Shown: positions 9,236-18,481, counted from the first letter of the stretch. The stretch: DNA of 64,000 nt from Candidatus Marimicrobium litorale (GCF_026262645.1 NZ_SHNO01000001.1:1178001-1242000); one strand, 5' to 3'. Numbers and translations: made by a program. Notes: a model not told the origin generated them from the sequence alone.

Positions 9236-9406
9236 GTTTCTGCGTCCAAATTTTTGTTTGCTACGATAGCCAAATCGGGGCGCCGCACGTGTGCGAAACC
9301 CCTGCGGTATTTCGTTGCGGTATGCCCCCGATTAACCGCGCGGATTCTACCGCACAACGGTCATCGCGCCAATATGTAATCCTGACACAAGCACGGGAGA
9401 AACGTA

Positions 9407-11803
9407 TCAAGCTTCCTCCGCCACCTTGGCAGGTTTTATCAGGAAGACAGCCAATGCCGGCATCAGAATCAGAGCGCCAAACATATTCCACAGAAACATG
9501 AAGGTAAGCAATATACCCATATCGGCCTGGAACTTGATAGGCGACAGGGACCAGGTAATCACGCCTGCTGCCAGGGTGACGCCTATGAGTGCCACCACCC
9601 TGCCGGTGAAATTCAGGGTTTCGTAGTAGGCGGTGGTAAGGTCCTTACCCTCCTTGGTCTTGGCCAGTATTACGGTCAGGACATAGAGCGCATAATCCAC
9701 ACCGATACCCACACCCAGCGCGATCACAGGCAGAGTCGCCACCTTGACACCGATGCCCAACCAGACCATCAGCGCTTCACAAAGAATGGAGGTCAGCATC
9801 AAAGGCAGGACGGCGCAGACCACGCCAGGGATAGACCGGAAGGTCAGTAAGCACAGCAAAATAACCGCACTGTAGACATAAATAAGCATCTCCCACCAGG
9901 CTCGGGACACCACTATATTGGTCGCTGCCTCAAACCCTGCGCTACCCGCTGCACCGAGAAAATCGATCTCTGTCGTTGGCCACTCCTCCTTAAACACCGT
10001 CAGTGCGTCCACGACACCCGTCAAGGTAGCGGCCTTGTGATCCGACAAATAAACCAACATCGGCCAGACCGAACAGGCCGGATCAACGTAGTCAAGATTA
10101 GTCAGCTCGGTCACGGCGAAATTGATCGTGTCCTGATTACGAAACAGGGCCGTCCATTTGGGGAAACCTTCGTTGATACCCATCATGATATCGCGGGTCG
10201 CTACGTTCAGGCCTCTCACGTCCTCGACCCCGTCAAGCTGCAGCAGGCGCCATTCCAACTCATTGGCCAGGCTCAGGCCCTCGAATAGCACACACTCATC
10301 TGGCGCTGTTTTAACGATTACCGCAAATACGTCATTACTGACCGAGTAATTTTCGATGGTATAGGCGACATCTCGGTTATAGCGCGAATCTGGATGCAGT
10401 TCAGGCGCCCCTGGATCCAGATCACCGATCTGTAAATCCTTGGACACGTAGAAGCCACCGATCGCCAGCAGGACGCTGATCAAAATGGCAGCAGCCGCGG
10501 GCCCCTTGCGTGTAAACGACAACAGGAACCGCCACAGCGCGTGCATATCCTCCGGGCCCTTGGGCGGCCTGCTTGCACGCTCGGCACAGCGCCTGCCAAC
10601 GCCTGTGTAGGACAAAGCTACTGGAATCAGAATCAGATTGGTGAATATAAGTACTACCACCCCAATACTCGCGGTGATTGCCAAATCCTGGATCACAGGG
10701 ATCAGGATCAGCATGAGAACCGCAAAACCCACACCATCAGACAACAGGGCTGTCAGCCCCGCGAGAAATAGACGACGGAAGGTGTAACGCGCTGCGATAT
10801 AGCGATGTGTCCCTCGGCCTATATCCTGCAGCACTCCATTAAGTTTTTGTGCGCCGTGGCTCACGCCAATGGCGAACACGAGAAAAGGTACGAGGATCGA
10901 AAACGGGTCCAGCTCAAAGCCTAGAGTCGAAAGAATACCCAACTGCCAGGTTACCGCGATCAATGTGATAAAAATCACCATGACCGTGGAACGAATGCAC
11001 CGTGTGTAAAGAAAGAGCAACAACGTAGCAATCATTACCGCGATGGCGAAAAACCCTATCACTGCCAGCAAACCATCGAGCAGGTCACCCACCAACTTCG
11101 CGAAGCCCGTTATATGTATTGTCTTATCCGGGTCGTCCCCCGCGAATTGCTGCCGTATTTCCTCCAGCCTGTCACTCAGTTCGGAATAGTCGATGCGCTC
11201 GCCTGTCTCGGGGTTTTTATCTAATAGCGGCGCGATTATCGTCGCGGATTTAAGATCATTACCGACCAGGTCTCCAACAATACCGGCACGCAGCATATTG
11301 ATGCGCACCTGCCCTATCGAAGCCGGTGAATCCGCATCAAAATCGCCCGGAATCACTGGCCCACCTTCAAATCCCTCCTCGGTCACCATGCGCCAGCGTG
11401 TATTCGGCGTAAAAAGGGATTTCATCCCGTTGCGATCCACTCCAGGGATAAAGAAGATCTCATCGCTCAGCGCTTCGAACAGTCTGAGGTTTTCAGGCGT
11501 AAACAAGGTGCCCTCTTCAACAGAAAGCACAATACGCAGGTTATTCCCGAGCCCCTTAAGCTCGCCCTTGTTATCCATGTAATTGCGAACGAATTCATGC
11601 GCCTTGGGCAGCGTTTTTTCAAAGCCAGCCTGCAACTGAATCTGGCTGGCCTGAAAACCCAACACCAGTGTAATCATGGTGCACAGAAGTAGGACAGCAC
11701 CCCGGTTATTGAACACCAACCGTTCAAGCAGAGACCCCGATTGAAAGTCAAAGTCAGCGAGATTCGCGATGACCGGCAGATCTGACTGTTTTCCGTGTGC
11801 CAT
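9407..11803 (-). CDS. RND-superfamily transporter, MMPL/HAE3 type
   Basis: 798 residues with two repeats, each a large periplasmic loop plus a bundle of membrane helices (about 12 in all). The first bundle has FFAIAVMIATLLLFLYT and VFAIGVSHGAQKLNG; the second has LPVIALGVGIGVDYALYVLT, a typical MMPL proton-relay helix. The family exports or moves hydrophobic molecules (lipids, hopanoids, polyketides). The gene starts 20 bases after the YCF48-like gene and is followed, after 171 bases, by the DUF1302 gene, so the three probably form one transport system. The direction of transport cannot be read from sequence; uptake of a steroid-like substrate is only a contextual guess. Confidence 0.92.
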   Translation of the reverse strand: MAHGKQSDLPVIANLADFDFQSGSLLERLVFNNRGAVLLLCTMITLVLGFQASQIQLQAGFEKTLPKAHEFVRNYMDNKGELKGLGNNLRIVLSVEEGTLFTPENLRLFEALSDEIFFIPGVDRNGMKSLFTPNTRWRMVTEEGFEGGPVIPGDFDADSPASIGQVRINMLRAGIVGDLVGNDLKSATIIAPLLDKNPETGERIDYSELSDRLEEIRQQFAGDDPDKTIHITGFAKLVGDLLDGLLAVIGFFAIAVMIATLLLFLYTRCIRSTVMVIFITLIAVTWQLGILSTLGFELDPFSILVPFLVFAIGVSHGAQKLNGVLQDIGRGTHRYIAARYTFRRLFLAGLTALLSDGVGFAVLMLILIPVIQDLAITASIGVVVLIFTNLILIPVALSYTGVGRRCAERASRPPKGPEDMHALWRFLLSFTRKGPAAAAILISVLLAIGGFYVSKDLQIGDLDPGAPELHPDSRYNRDVAYTIENYSVSNDVFAVIVKTAPDECVLFEGLSLANELEWRLLQLDGVEDVRGLNVATRDIMMGINEGFPKWTALFRNQDTINFAVTELTNLDYVDPACSVWPMLVYLSDHKAATLTGVVDALTVFKEEWPTTEIDFLGAAGSAGFEAATNIVVSRAWWEMLIYVYSAVILLCLLTFRSIPGVVCAVLPLMLTSILCEALMVWLGIGVKVATLPVIALGVGIGVDYALYVLTVILAKTKEGKDLTTAYYETLNFTGRVVALIGVTLAAGVITWSLSPIKFQADMGILLTFMFLWNMFGALILMPALAVFLIKPAKVAEEA

Positions 11804-11823
11804 TAATGAGACTCCGCGGTCGA

Positions 11824-12894
11824 TTATTCGGGCAGTTTAAGGTGAGTTATGCCTTTCGGACCACCGACCAGAAGCGAACCCGGCGAACCTTCAGCCACAG
11901 CGTATATGCGGCCGCCAGTTCCTATCGCGAGTCCACGAAAACTGCGCCCGTCGTCTTCGCTAATCAATATCTGCCCACCGATCGTAACGGCTACCAGCCT
12001 CCCATCAGCAAGGCGGGTAGAATCGACTACCGCAGCGGACGGCGGTTTCTTGACCGGTGACCAGGTCTCGCCCTGGTCCTCAGTTCGAAACATCCTTCCG
12101 CGTAATCCGCCGAGGACAAGACTACCCTCCGCGGTATCTATCACGGTAAAAAAGCTGCCGTTGAAGGGAATGTTCTCGACCTGCTCCCCGGACCTTTCAT
12201 TAATATCGCCAATAATAAAAAGTCCGGCTTCGCCACTCAGAAAAAAGCGACCCTCCTCCGGCAGAGGGGCAAAGTCAAAGATGTGGTAAAAGCCATCGTT
12301 CTCAACATTATGCATCACCGGCTGCCACGTTTTACCCCCATCTATCGTACGCAACAGCATGCCGTAGGCGCCTCCGACATGACCGAACTTATCCGTGTGA
12401 AAGTGCACACCAAACAGGGGCTTGTCAGCCCCCTGAGAAATCGCGAACTGCATTTCCTCAACAAGATAAGCGTAAAGATCATTATCGGGTTCCGCCTCAG
12501 CCATCGGCTCGTAAAACTCAAGGCCCTCTTGCCCATAGCGCAATCCGTCAAATTGCTGCTCCCAGGTCTCGCCCCCGTCCATTGAGTGCAGGATTACCCC
12601 CTCATGACCCACTGCCCAGCCCAGTTGCGAAGTGGGAAAATCAATATCAACGATACTACTGCGCACGGGTACTTTCGCCTGAGTCCAGGTTTCGCCATCA
12701 TCATCGGAATAAAGAATATGGCCTTGATGACCCGTGGCAAAATGCCGCTCATCAAACTTCTTGATGCTGTATATCAGTGATGTCGGAGCTAGTTCACTCG
12801 GCACAGCTGGCAGTTGCAACACATCGTAGCCAGCAGCGCTCGCACTTGCGGTTAAAAACAGGGAGAAGACCATAAAAAAAATATTTGATGCCAT
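11824..12894 (-). CDS. YCF48-like / BNR-repeat beta-propeller, secreted
   Basis: 356 residues. The N-terminus (NIFFMVFSLFLTASASAAG) is a Sec signal peptide. The mature part has five Asp-box repeats: SDDDGETW, SMDGGETW, TIDGGKTW, TEDQGETW and SEDDGRSF. This is a seven-bladed propeller of the Ycf48/sialidase type. Proteins of this kind accompany HAE3 RND transporters and DUF1302 barrels, and may act as a periplasmic scaffold. It is the first gene of the transporter operon, 20 bases before the RND gene. Confidence 0.88.
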   Translation of the reverse strand: MASNIFFMVFSLFLTASASAAGYDVLQLPAVPSELAPTSLIYSIKKFDERHFATGHQGHILYSDDDGETWTQAKVPVRSSIVDIDFPTSQLGWAVGHEGVILHSMDGGETWEQQFDGLRYGQEGLEFYEPMAEAEPDNDLYAYLVEEMQFAISQGADKPLFGVHFHTDKFGHVGGAYGMLLRTIDGGKTWQPVMHNVENDGFYHIFDFAPLPEEGRFFLSGEAGLFIIGDINERSGEQVENIPFNGSFFTVIDTAEGSLVLGGLRGRMFRTEDQGETWSPVKKPPSAAVVDSTRLADGRLVAVTIGGQILISEDDGRSFRGLAIGTGGRIYAVAEGSPGSLLVGGPKGITHLKLPE

Positions 12895-12921
12895 ATTATT
12901 CTAACTTCCGATGTACTCATT

Positions 12922-12936
12922 TCCCGCGCCGCGGGA
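12922..12936. promoter_or_regulatory. Short perfect inverted repeat upstream of the YCF48-like gene
   Basis: TCCCGCG-c-CGCGGGA, 7-bp arms with a single-base centre, 27 bases before the YCF48-like start codon (reverse strand). Its position in the leader of the transport operon suits an operator or leader hairpin. No regulator is adjacent. Confidence 0.3.
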
Positions 12937-13099
12937 TTATCCGCAAAGTGTATACCGGGCACCGCCCGCACGCGCTATTTTATACGGTTAGCCCTTGGCT
13001 AGGCAATGCAGCGGTCACGCCGTATCGAGCGTCTGCGCGGCCGCATCTCGTATGAGGTCAGGAATACACAGGAGCCAGATTTCAGCAGGGCAAGCGCGC

Positions 13100-14005
13100 T
13101 CAGGCAGCCACAACATGTTTGAGCAGCGCACCGTAGCCGCTGAAGGCAGGCACGCCGTCAAGCGCATGTCGGCTTTTTAAAAGCTCGCGCAACGCTCGCA
13201 GCCTGTAACAGGGCACGCTCGCCATAAAATGATGCTCGAGATGATAGTTCACACCGTTGGGCACCATGGTCAACCGCTGCCACCAGGGCGCGTCTACGGA
13301 CCGGGTATTCAGGCGGGTGTCAGGGTTGTAAAGATCGGGCACAGCGGCATGCTCTGCGACCTGACGAACACGAATGATCAGCATGAAAAACGTCATATAG
13401 GCAGTGACCCATAACAGGTATGCCCACGGTATACCGAAAGCGCTAAGCGCGAAAAACAGCAGCACTTGTGCAAGGAAGGGCTTAAAGTAGGACCGGGCCA
13501 AAGCAAGGTCACCACCTTTTATGGCATCGATGAGGCGCACCGTCATGAATACAATCAGCCTGTAGCCCGTTCGCCCGGTCAGATCGCGCGTCACTTTGCG
13601 CTTCAAGCTCTCGCGCGAAATCGGATACGCCTGATAATTGGACAAATCGGGATCTGCTTGGGTGCCAGCCTTGCGGTGATGCTCCAGGTGTCCGCGTGCA
13701 TAGGAAGGCTGATCATTCATAATCGGCAGCGCGCACAGCCACTGACCGACAGAATCATTCAGGGGCTTGCTGTTGAAAAACGTGCCATGCCCGCAATCGT
13801 GCATCAGCACGGCGAGCCCCATCTGGCGCCCCGCAAGCAGGATCACAGCCAGTATGAGGACAAGCGGGTTCGGCCACATCGCGACAACAAAAAAAATGGC
13901 CGCGATCAACAGCCAGTTCCCCAACAATATACCCCCTGCGCGCCAATCACTCCTACGCGTCAAATACACCACTTCGTCCCGAGACAGATAATCGCTCACC
14001 TTCAT
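13100..14005 (-). CDS. Membrane fatty acid desaturase/hydroxylase family protein
   Basis: 301 residues. The three histidine clusters of di-iron membrane desaturases are visible: HDCGH (69-73), HLEHH (106-110), and a C-terminal YHLEHH. Hydrophobic stretches at about 25-60 and 180-220 would form the membrane hairpins. Such enzymes insert a double bond or hydroxyl into acyl chains or carotenoids/sterols using O2. The substrate is not clear. The gene lies 49 bases after the epimerase-like gene on the same strand, possibly in one transcript. The ATG at 14005 is preceded by a GAGGAG-like sequence (GGAAGAGGAG), which supports this start. Confidence 0.9.
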   Translation of the reverse strand: MKVSDYLSRDEVVYLTRRSDWRAGGILLGNWLLIAAIFFVVAMWPNPLVLILAVILLAGRQMGLAVLMHDCGHGTFFNSKPLNDSVGQWLCALPIMNDQPSYARGHLEHHRKAGTQADPDLSNYQAYPISRESLKRKVTRDLTGRTGYRLIVFMTVRLIDAIKGGDLALARSYFKPFLAQVLLFFALSAFGIPWAYLLWVTAYMTFFMLIIRVRQVAEHAAVPDLYNPDTRLNTRSVDAPWWQRLTMVPNGVNYHLEHHFMASVPCYRLRALRELLKSRHALDGVPAFSGYGALLKHVVAA

Positions 14006-14054
14006 CGAGTACTCCTCTTCCGCTCCGCACTCTAGCGATGCGGCAACGCATCCG

Positions 14055-14981
14055 CTAACCTTTAAGCAGCTCAGGGGCCAGATTTTGCATCTGTCTGCGG
14101 ATGCCGTCGCGCCAGTCTACCGAAGTCTCCCCAATCAATGAATGCATCTTTTCCAGATCGATACACAGGCTTCCAAATGCCTGGGGGTTGTCTTTGAAAA
14201 CTGGCTCGAATCCGGTGAGTTCCGAGAGATATGCGCACCACTCCTCAATACTGACTTTCTGTGACCCGCCAAAATTCACCGTAGTGACGTCGGTGGAGGC
14301 CGCGCCCAGCAAGTAGGGTATTTTCTCAATATAGTCATCCGCATGCAGCGGATTATAGTAATTAGGCTTGTCCGGGTGCAGATCAATCGCTATGCCCTGC
14401 TGCATCATCAGCATGTGATAGTACATCCAGCCGCCGTTATCTCCATAGGGAACGCTGAGCCTCGCTATGGTTGTTGGAATGCCATGTTCTCTCGCGACAA
14501 ACCGGCAAACTGTCTCCGCCGCGATTTTTGAAATACTGTAGGTCGGAAACATGACACGGTGATTGTCTCCCAGGGGCGCGTTCTCGCGCCGCGGTTCATG
14601 GCCGACATATTCGTAAACCGCTGTCGACGAGAAATGCAGAAAAGCTTTCACCTTACGGCAATGCACCATCAGGTGCCCAAGCCCCTCTGCGTTTGCTGCG
14701 AGGTCGTATTCAAAATCACCGCTTTTTACCACAGCAAAGTTCATTACATAGTCGAAGTCATCGGGCAGGCCGGTCAAACTCGTTGAGTCTGCCAGATCAG
14801 CCTGCAAAGCGGTCGCGCCAAGACGCTCGATCTGCTCGCGCTGCTCCGGCTGCCGGAACCGGGCCAGTGCGTAAACATCAGCAATCGATGAAACTTGCTC
14901 CACTAACGGCAATGCCACTTGACCGGTCGGGCCTGTCACCAGGATTTTTTTACCGGATAAATCCACTGGACTTACTGTCAT
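14055..14981 (-). CDS. NAD(P)-dependent epimerase/dehydratase-like extended SDR
   Basis: 308 residues from ATG 14981. A longer frame to 15059 exists, but GGAG lies 8 bases before the inner ATG, and the family fold starts there. The cofactor motif is GPTGQVA instead of GxxGxxG with the final Gly, a variant seen in some extended SDRs. The catalytic Tyr/Lys pair is YSISK. SSTAVYEY supplies the catalytic Ser. 3-beta-hydroxysteroid dehydrogenases/isomerases belong to this superfamily, so a steroid role is conceivable given the neighbours, but sugar epimerases look similar. Confidence 0.82.
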   Translation of the reverse strand: MTVSPVDLSGKKILVTGPTGQVALPLVEQVSSIADVYALARFRQPEQREQIERLGATALQADLADSTSLTGLPDDFDYVMNFAVVKSGDFEYDLAANAEGLGHLMVHCRKVKAFLHFSSTAVYEYVGHEPRRENAPLGDNHRVMFPTYSISKIAAETVCRFVAREHGIPTTIARLSVPYGDNGGWMYYHMLMMQQGIAIDLHPDKPNYYNPLHADDYIEKIPYLLGAASTDVTTVNFGGSQKVSIEEWCAYLSELTGFEPVFKDNPQAFGSLCIDLEKMHSLIGETSVDWRDGIRRQMQNLAPELLKG

Positions 14982-15253
14982 TATCGCACTCCTCAATAGA
15001 ACCATTAGCCCAGAGCTGTCGACCGCCTTTGCGTCAACACCGGGTGAACACAACCGCAAGCACTAAACGTTGTCCGCTGAACCCTCGCCATCGCAGGGCC
15101 CTGTCGCTGATTTCTTAACAGTCAGGCGCCAGCTTGAGGCGGTTCGCCCACAAGCACGACGCCCCCCTCTCCAGCAACAACGTCACGCCTCAATGCTTAA
15201 GCACTCACGTGCAACCAATGGAAGTCTGCGACAGCACTGTTGGCCAAGCCAGG

Positions 15254-16405
15254 CTAGACCTCGAGGGCCCGATACCCCAGACCGTCGTCCTCCGCCAATA
15301 ACTGACCGAGTTGCTCCAGTTGCTGCGTAGCATTACCCAATGAAAAGCTGATCAGCTTCGCCATCAGGAAAAACCGATGAATGGGGTACTCCACATCCGC
15401 ACCCATGCCGCCGTGCAAATGCTGAGCGGTGGAGACAACGCGGTGAGCCGCGTCACAAGCCCACCACTTGGCAATACGGACTTCGGCCCGGGCATCGACG
15501 CCCTCACTCAAGCGCCACATGGCAAGCCAATAAGTGGAGCGAATACCCTCTACGTCGATATAACTGTCTGCCATTCGCATGGCCAGTGCCTGAAAAGTAC
15601 CCAGGGGTATGCCGAATTGCTTGCGTTCGCTAACATACTCCGCTGTTCTGCGCATCGCTTCCTCGGTAACGCCTACCTGCAGGGCACAATGGCCAACATT
15701 GGCGTGCTGCAGTAGCCATTCCAGAATCTCCTCGCCCTGTCCGGGTGCGCCCAGAGCGGCCTCTGCACTCAGCTCCACGCTTGCCAGCGCCAGATTCGCC
15801 GCGCGCTCGCCGGACAGTCCGATATCAACTCCCTTGACGGTAACGCCCGGCAACGCAGTGTCGACAATAAACATCGTTGTCTCGCCCTCCTCACACTGCG
15901 CAGGCACGAGTATATAGTCCGCAACAGCACCATCGGGCACGGCGGAGCGCTCGCCGGTCAATACCCACTGTTCGCCCTGCCGCGACGCCCTGACCTGCGT
16001 GGCCACCGCCGCATTCATGCCGACCTCGGCAATGGCCGCGCTGAGCTTGCATGCCCCCTTCGCGAGCTCACCCAAATAACGGGACTGCTGCTCTTCAGTG
16101 CCAAACTCCGCAATCGGCAGCCCGCCCAAAACCAGCGACGCGTAGACCGGGGTCGGTGCAACACGTCGCCCCTGTTCCTCGAGGATCAGGCACAACTCCA
16201 CTAGTCCAAGGCCACTGCCACCGCAGCTCTCGGGTACGGCTATACCCAGTAATCCCTGGTCGGCAAGGGTCTGCCAGAGACTCTCGTCGTAGGTCTTGCC
16301 GGAGCGCGAAAAGTCGAGCAGAAACTCATCCGTTGCACGATCGGTGAAAATCTGGAAAGCGAGTTCCCGGATTGCGTTTTGGTCTTCGCTGAAATTGAAA
16401 TCCAT
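15254..16405 (-). CDS. Acyl-CoA dehydrogenase subunit, ChsE1 (FadE28)-like, lacking the usual catalytic base
   Basis: 383 residues with the three-domain acyl-CoA dehydrogenase layout: N-terminal helices (DFNFSEDQNAIREL), a middle beta domain, and a C-terminal helical domain (YVSERKQFGIPLGTFQA, then HLHGGMGADVEYPIHRFF). The known positions for the catalytic Glu appear changed: the helix-G site usually read as ER is AN (LQHANVGHCAL), and the C-terminal EGT site is GNA. In Mycobacterium tuberculosis ChsE1-ChsE2 works as an alpha2-beta2 enzyme in which one subunit lacks the base, and this protein fits that role. Its likely partner is the dehydrogenase at 17192, on the other side of the TetR gene. 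Confidence 0.85.
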   Translation of the reverse strand: MDFNFSEDQNAIRELAFQIFTDRATDEFLLDFSRSGKTYDESLWQTLADQGLLGIAVPESCGGSGLGLVELCLILEEQGRRVAPTPVYASLVLGGLPIAEFGTEEQQSRYLGELAKGACKLSAAIAEVGMNAAVATQVRASRQGEQWVLTGERSAVPDGAVADYILVPAQCEEGETTMFIVDTALPGVTVKGVDIGLSGERAANLALASVELSAEAALGAPGQGEEILEWLLQHANVGHCALQVGVTEEAMRRTAEYVSERKQFGIPLGTFQALAMRMADSYIDVEGIRSTYWLAMWRLSEGVDARAEVRIAKWWACDAAHRVVSTAQHLHGGMGADVEYPIHRFFLMAKLISFSLGNATQQLEQLGQLLAEDDGLGYRALEV

Positions 16406-16415
16406 GTTCTTTGCC

Positions 16416-17120
16416 TCAGTGAGTCCTGACCATCGGCGTCAGGTTGCGTGTGTAATTGAGCTGTTGTTGATCAGGATTTTCAAGAAACAACGCCCGGTAA
16501 AACATGATGCTGAGTAACTCTGCAAACTGCTCTGCGGACAGGTCGGCTGCGCGCAGGGTGTTGCTCTCATTTATAAAATATTCGCGGAGCAGACCTTCGC
16601 CGATGCCCGCGAGGGAATACACGGTGAAGAGCGCCTGATGCGGCCGAAATTGAACGTCAGGGAACAGGCCCGGCATCAGGTCAACAAGCCACATCAATTG
16701 GTTGCGGTAGTTTTCGCGCAACAAGCTTGAAAATTCTGGATCCTCGTCACCCAACTGCAACAAGCAGCGCAATATCCCGGGTCGCTTCGCGTAGCTGCGA
16801 ACGATGACCAAATTGTGTGCGAAGATACGCGCATACCAGTCACCCTTGGGCACATTTTTTTCCACTGCGCCCGGGTCGCTGCTCGCCATGGCGAAATCAG
16901 TGAGCACTTCCCGGGTGAGCGATTTCAGGTCGCTAAAGTAGTGATAGAAAAGCCCCTGGGCCACGCCCGCCTCCGTCGTCACGTCGGCAATACGCATTTT
17001 GTGGTAGCCGTCGCGCTCCAGCACACGCAATGCCGCCGCTTTCAAACCCGCTCGCGCGCGCTCCCCGCGGGCACTGCGAGCACCCGGGTTTTTCTGTTGC
17101 TTGGTATTTACCGTCGACAT
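16416..17120 (-). CDS. TetR-family transcriptional regulator
   Basis: 234 residues from ATG 17120; the frame extends 12 codons upstream, but that segment overlaps the AT-rich promoter and putative operator. The N-terminal helix-turn-helix is clear (LKAAALRVLERDG, MRIADVTTEAGVAQGLFYHYF). The C-terminal ligand domain (about 80-220) is unremarkable. It lies between two acyl-CoA dehydrogenase genes, co-directional with the ChsE1-like gene 10 bases downstream and divergent from the ChsE2-like gene. The placement suggests repression of both units, with release by an acyl-CoA intermediate, as for KstR-type regulators of steroid catabolism. The ligand is not shown by sequence. Confidence 0.9.
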   Translation of the reverse strand: MSTVNTKQQKNPGARSARGERARAGLKAAALRVLERDGYHKMRIADVTTEAGVAQGLFYHYFSDLKSLTREVLTDFAMASSDPGAVEKNVPKGDWYARIFAHNLVIVRSYAKRPGILRCLLQLGDEDPEFSSLLRENYRNQLMWLVDLMPGLFPDVQFRPHQALFTVYSLAGIGEGLLREYFINESNTLRAADLSAEQFAELLSIMFYRALFLENPDQQQLNYTRNLTPMVRTH

Positions 17121-17151
17121 ATTCAATAAAATAGTTGAATTTGAATTCAAA
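17121..17151. promoter_or_regulatory. Probable TetR operator in the divergent acyl-CoA dehydrogenase promoter
   Basis: Two overlapping inverted repeats occupy the 71-base gap between the divergent starts: ATTCAA (17121-17126) with TTGAAT (17135-17140), and the perfect 12-bp palindrome TTTGAATTCAAA (17140-17151). Position and symmetry suit autorepression by the adjacent TetR protein and control of the ChsE2-like operon. Binding is an inference. Confidence 0.55.
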
Positions 17152-17191
17152 ATCAATATTATATGACCTATAGTTTCTGAGGGGTACTGAC

Positions 17192-18364
17192 ATGTTCGTT
17201 GACTACACAGAGCACCAGCGAGAATTGCGCAAGGAATTTCGGGATTATTTCACCAACCTGATCAAGCCTGAATACCGCGAGGAGTTGCGCAACGCGGAAA
17301 GTGGCGACTTGTACAAAACGCTCATCCGAAAGCAGGGCGAGGACGGTATGCTGGCCATCGGCTGGCCTGAAGAATACGGTGGTCGCGGCTTGACTGAAAG
17401 CGAGCAACTCATCCGCTATGAAGAGGCATTACTGGCGGGCGCGCCCACCCCTTTCGTCACGCTGAACACGGTGGGCCCTGCCATTATAAGTCAGGGTACG
17501 GAAGCGCAGAAAAAACGATTTCTGCCAGGCATTGCCGCCGGCGAGATGCATTTTTCTATCGGCTACACAGAGCCCTCTGCCGGCACTGATCTCGCGGCAC
17601 TGAGCACCTCTGCGGTAAAGGATGGAGACCACTACCTGGTCAACGGCAGCAAAATTTTTACCAGCGGGGCGGAGGGCGCCGACTTTGTCTTCCTCGCTGT
17701 ACGCACTGACCCAGATGTCAAGAAACACAAAGGTATCTCCATATTGGTCGCCTCCACCGAGGATCCAGGATTTTCTCGTGGGTCTATTGAAACGCTTGGC
17801 GGTGTGCACACCAACGTCACATATTATGACAACGTGAAAGTGCCGCTTGACATGATTGTCGGGGAGGAAAACGGCGGTTGGCGACTGATTACCGAGCAAC
17901 TTAACCACGAACGGGTAGGACTGGCTGCCTGGGGCATTCAGGGCTGGAAGCTGTTCCGGGACGCACTGGCCTGGGCACGCTCAACACAAACAGCAGACGG
18001 CAAGCGCGTGATTGATGATGCGAGCGCCCAACGCAACATTGCAGAAGTTTACGCTCACCTGGAGGCAATGCGGGTGATGAATGCGCGCATGGCGTGGCAA
18101 TTGGACCAGCAGGAAATGAACCCGGTTTTTCCATCTGCCATCAAAGTGTACTCGACGGAAATAATGATTGAGATATGTCGATTGCTGATGGACGTCGTTG
18201 GCCCTCATTCTTTGATCGCGGCCGGCAGTGACGGCAATGTCATACACGGTAATTTGGAGCACGAGTACAGGCGCGCCACCATCAACACCTTTGGCGGCGG
18301 CGTAGTCGAAGTATTGCGCGGACTGGTTGCCACGCACGGCCTGGGAATGCCTTCGCACAGATAG
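17192..18364 (+). CDS. Acyl-CoA dehydrogenase, catalytic subunit, ChsE2 (FadE29)-like
   Basis: 390 residues. The family blocks are present: IGWPEEYGGRGL, GYTEPSAGTDLAAL, DHYLVNGSKIFTSGAEGADF, and the C-terminal INTFGGGVVEVLRGL. The usual C-terminal EGT Glu is absent (GGGV), but helix G keeps Glu240 in LNHERVGL, the position used by isovaleryl-CoA dehydrogenase-like enzymes and by the catalytic subunits of mycobacterial side-chain dehydrogenases. It would alpha,beta-dehydrogenate a steroid propanoyl-CoA together with the ChsE1-like subunit. It opens the forward operon that continues with ChsH2-, ChsH1- and Ltp2-like genes. Confidence 0.9.
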   Translation: MFVDYTEHQRELRKEFRDYFTNLIKPEYREELRNAESGDLYKTLIRKQGEDGMLAIGWPEEYGGRGLTESEQLIRYEEALLAGAPTPFVTLNTVGPAIISQGTEAQKKRFLPGIAAGEMHFSIGYTEPSAGTDLAALSTSAVKDGDHYLVNGSKIFTSGAEGADFVFLAVRTDPDVKKHKGISILVASTEDPGFSRGSIETLGGVHTNVTYYDNVKVPLDMIVGEENGGWRLITEQLNHERVGLAAWGIQGWKLFRDALAWARSTQTADGKRVIDDASAQRNIAEVYAHLEAMRVMNARMAWQLDQQEMNPVFPSAIKVYSTEIMIEICRLLMDVVGPHSLIAAGSDGNVIHGNLEHEYRRATINTFGGGVVEVLRGLVATHGLGMPSHR

Positions 18365-18403
18365 GATGTAGCCCGCATCGAGGGGAAGCGCAATCGCTAC
18401 ATC
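18365..18403. repeat. Inverted repeat immediately after the ChsE2-like stop codon
   Basis: GATGTAGC (18365-18372) and GCTACATC (18396-18403) form 8-bp perfect arms around 23 bases, directly following the TAG. This could fold into a stem that slows or protects the transcript inside the operon. It lacks a T tract, so it is not a strong terminator. Confidence 0.35.
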
Positions 18404-18465
18404 GCATAACCAGATTGAGCTTGCGCCCATACCCCTCTTTCAGTCACATTAGCCCTGAAAGATGG

Positions 18466-18481
18466 GGCAGGTGAACCTGCC
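18466..18481. promoter_or_regulatory. Short perfect inverted repeat upstream of the MaoC-DUF35 gene
   Basis: GGCAGGT-ga-ACCTGCC, 7-bp arms with a two-base centre, ends 29 bases before the ATG at 18511. The 146-base gap between the dehydrogenase and this gene is the only long gap in the ChsE2/H2/H1/Ltp2 run, so a separate promoter or an attenuating hairpin is possible. Confidence 0.35.

Noticed and set aside
13466-14035. 189-codon forward ORF opposite the desaturase
   Set aside because: It is antisense to the His-box desaturase, with no start signal and a composition typical of antisense frames.
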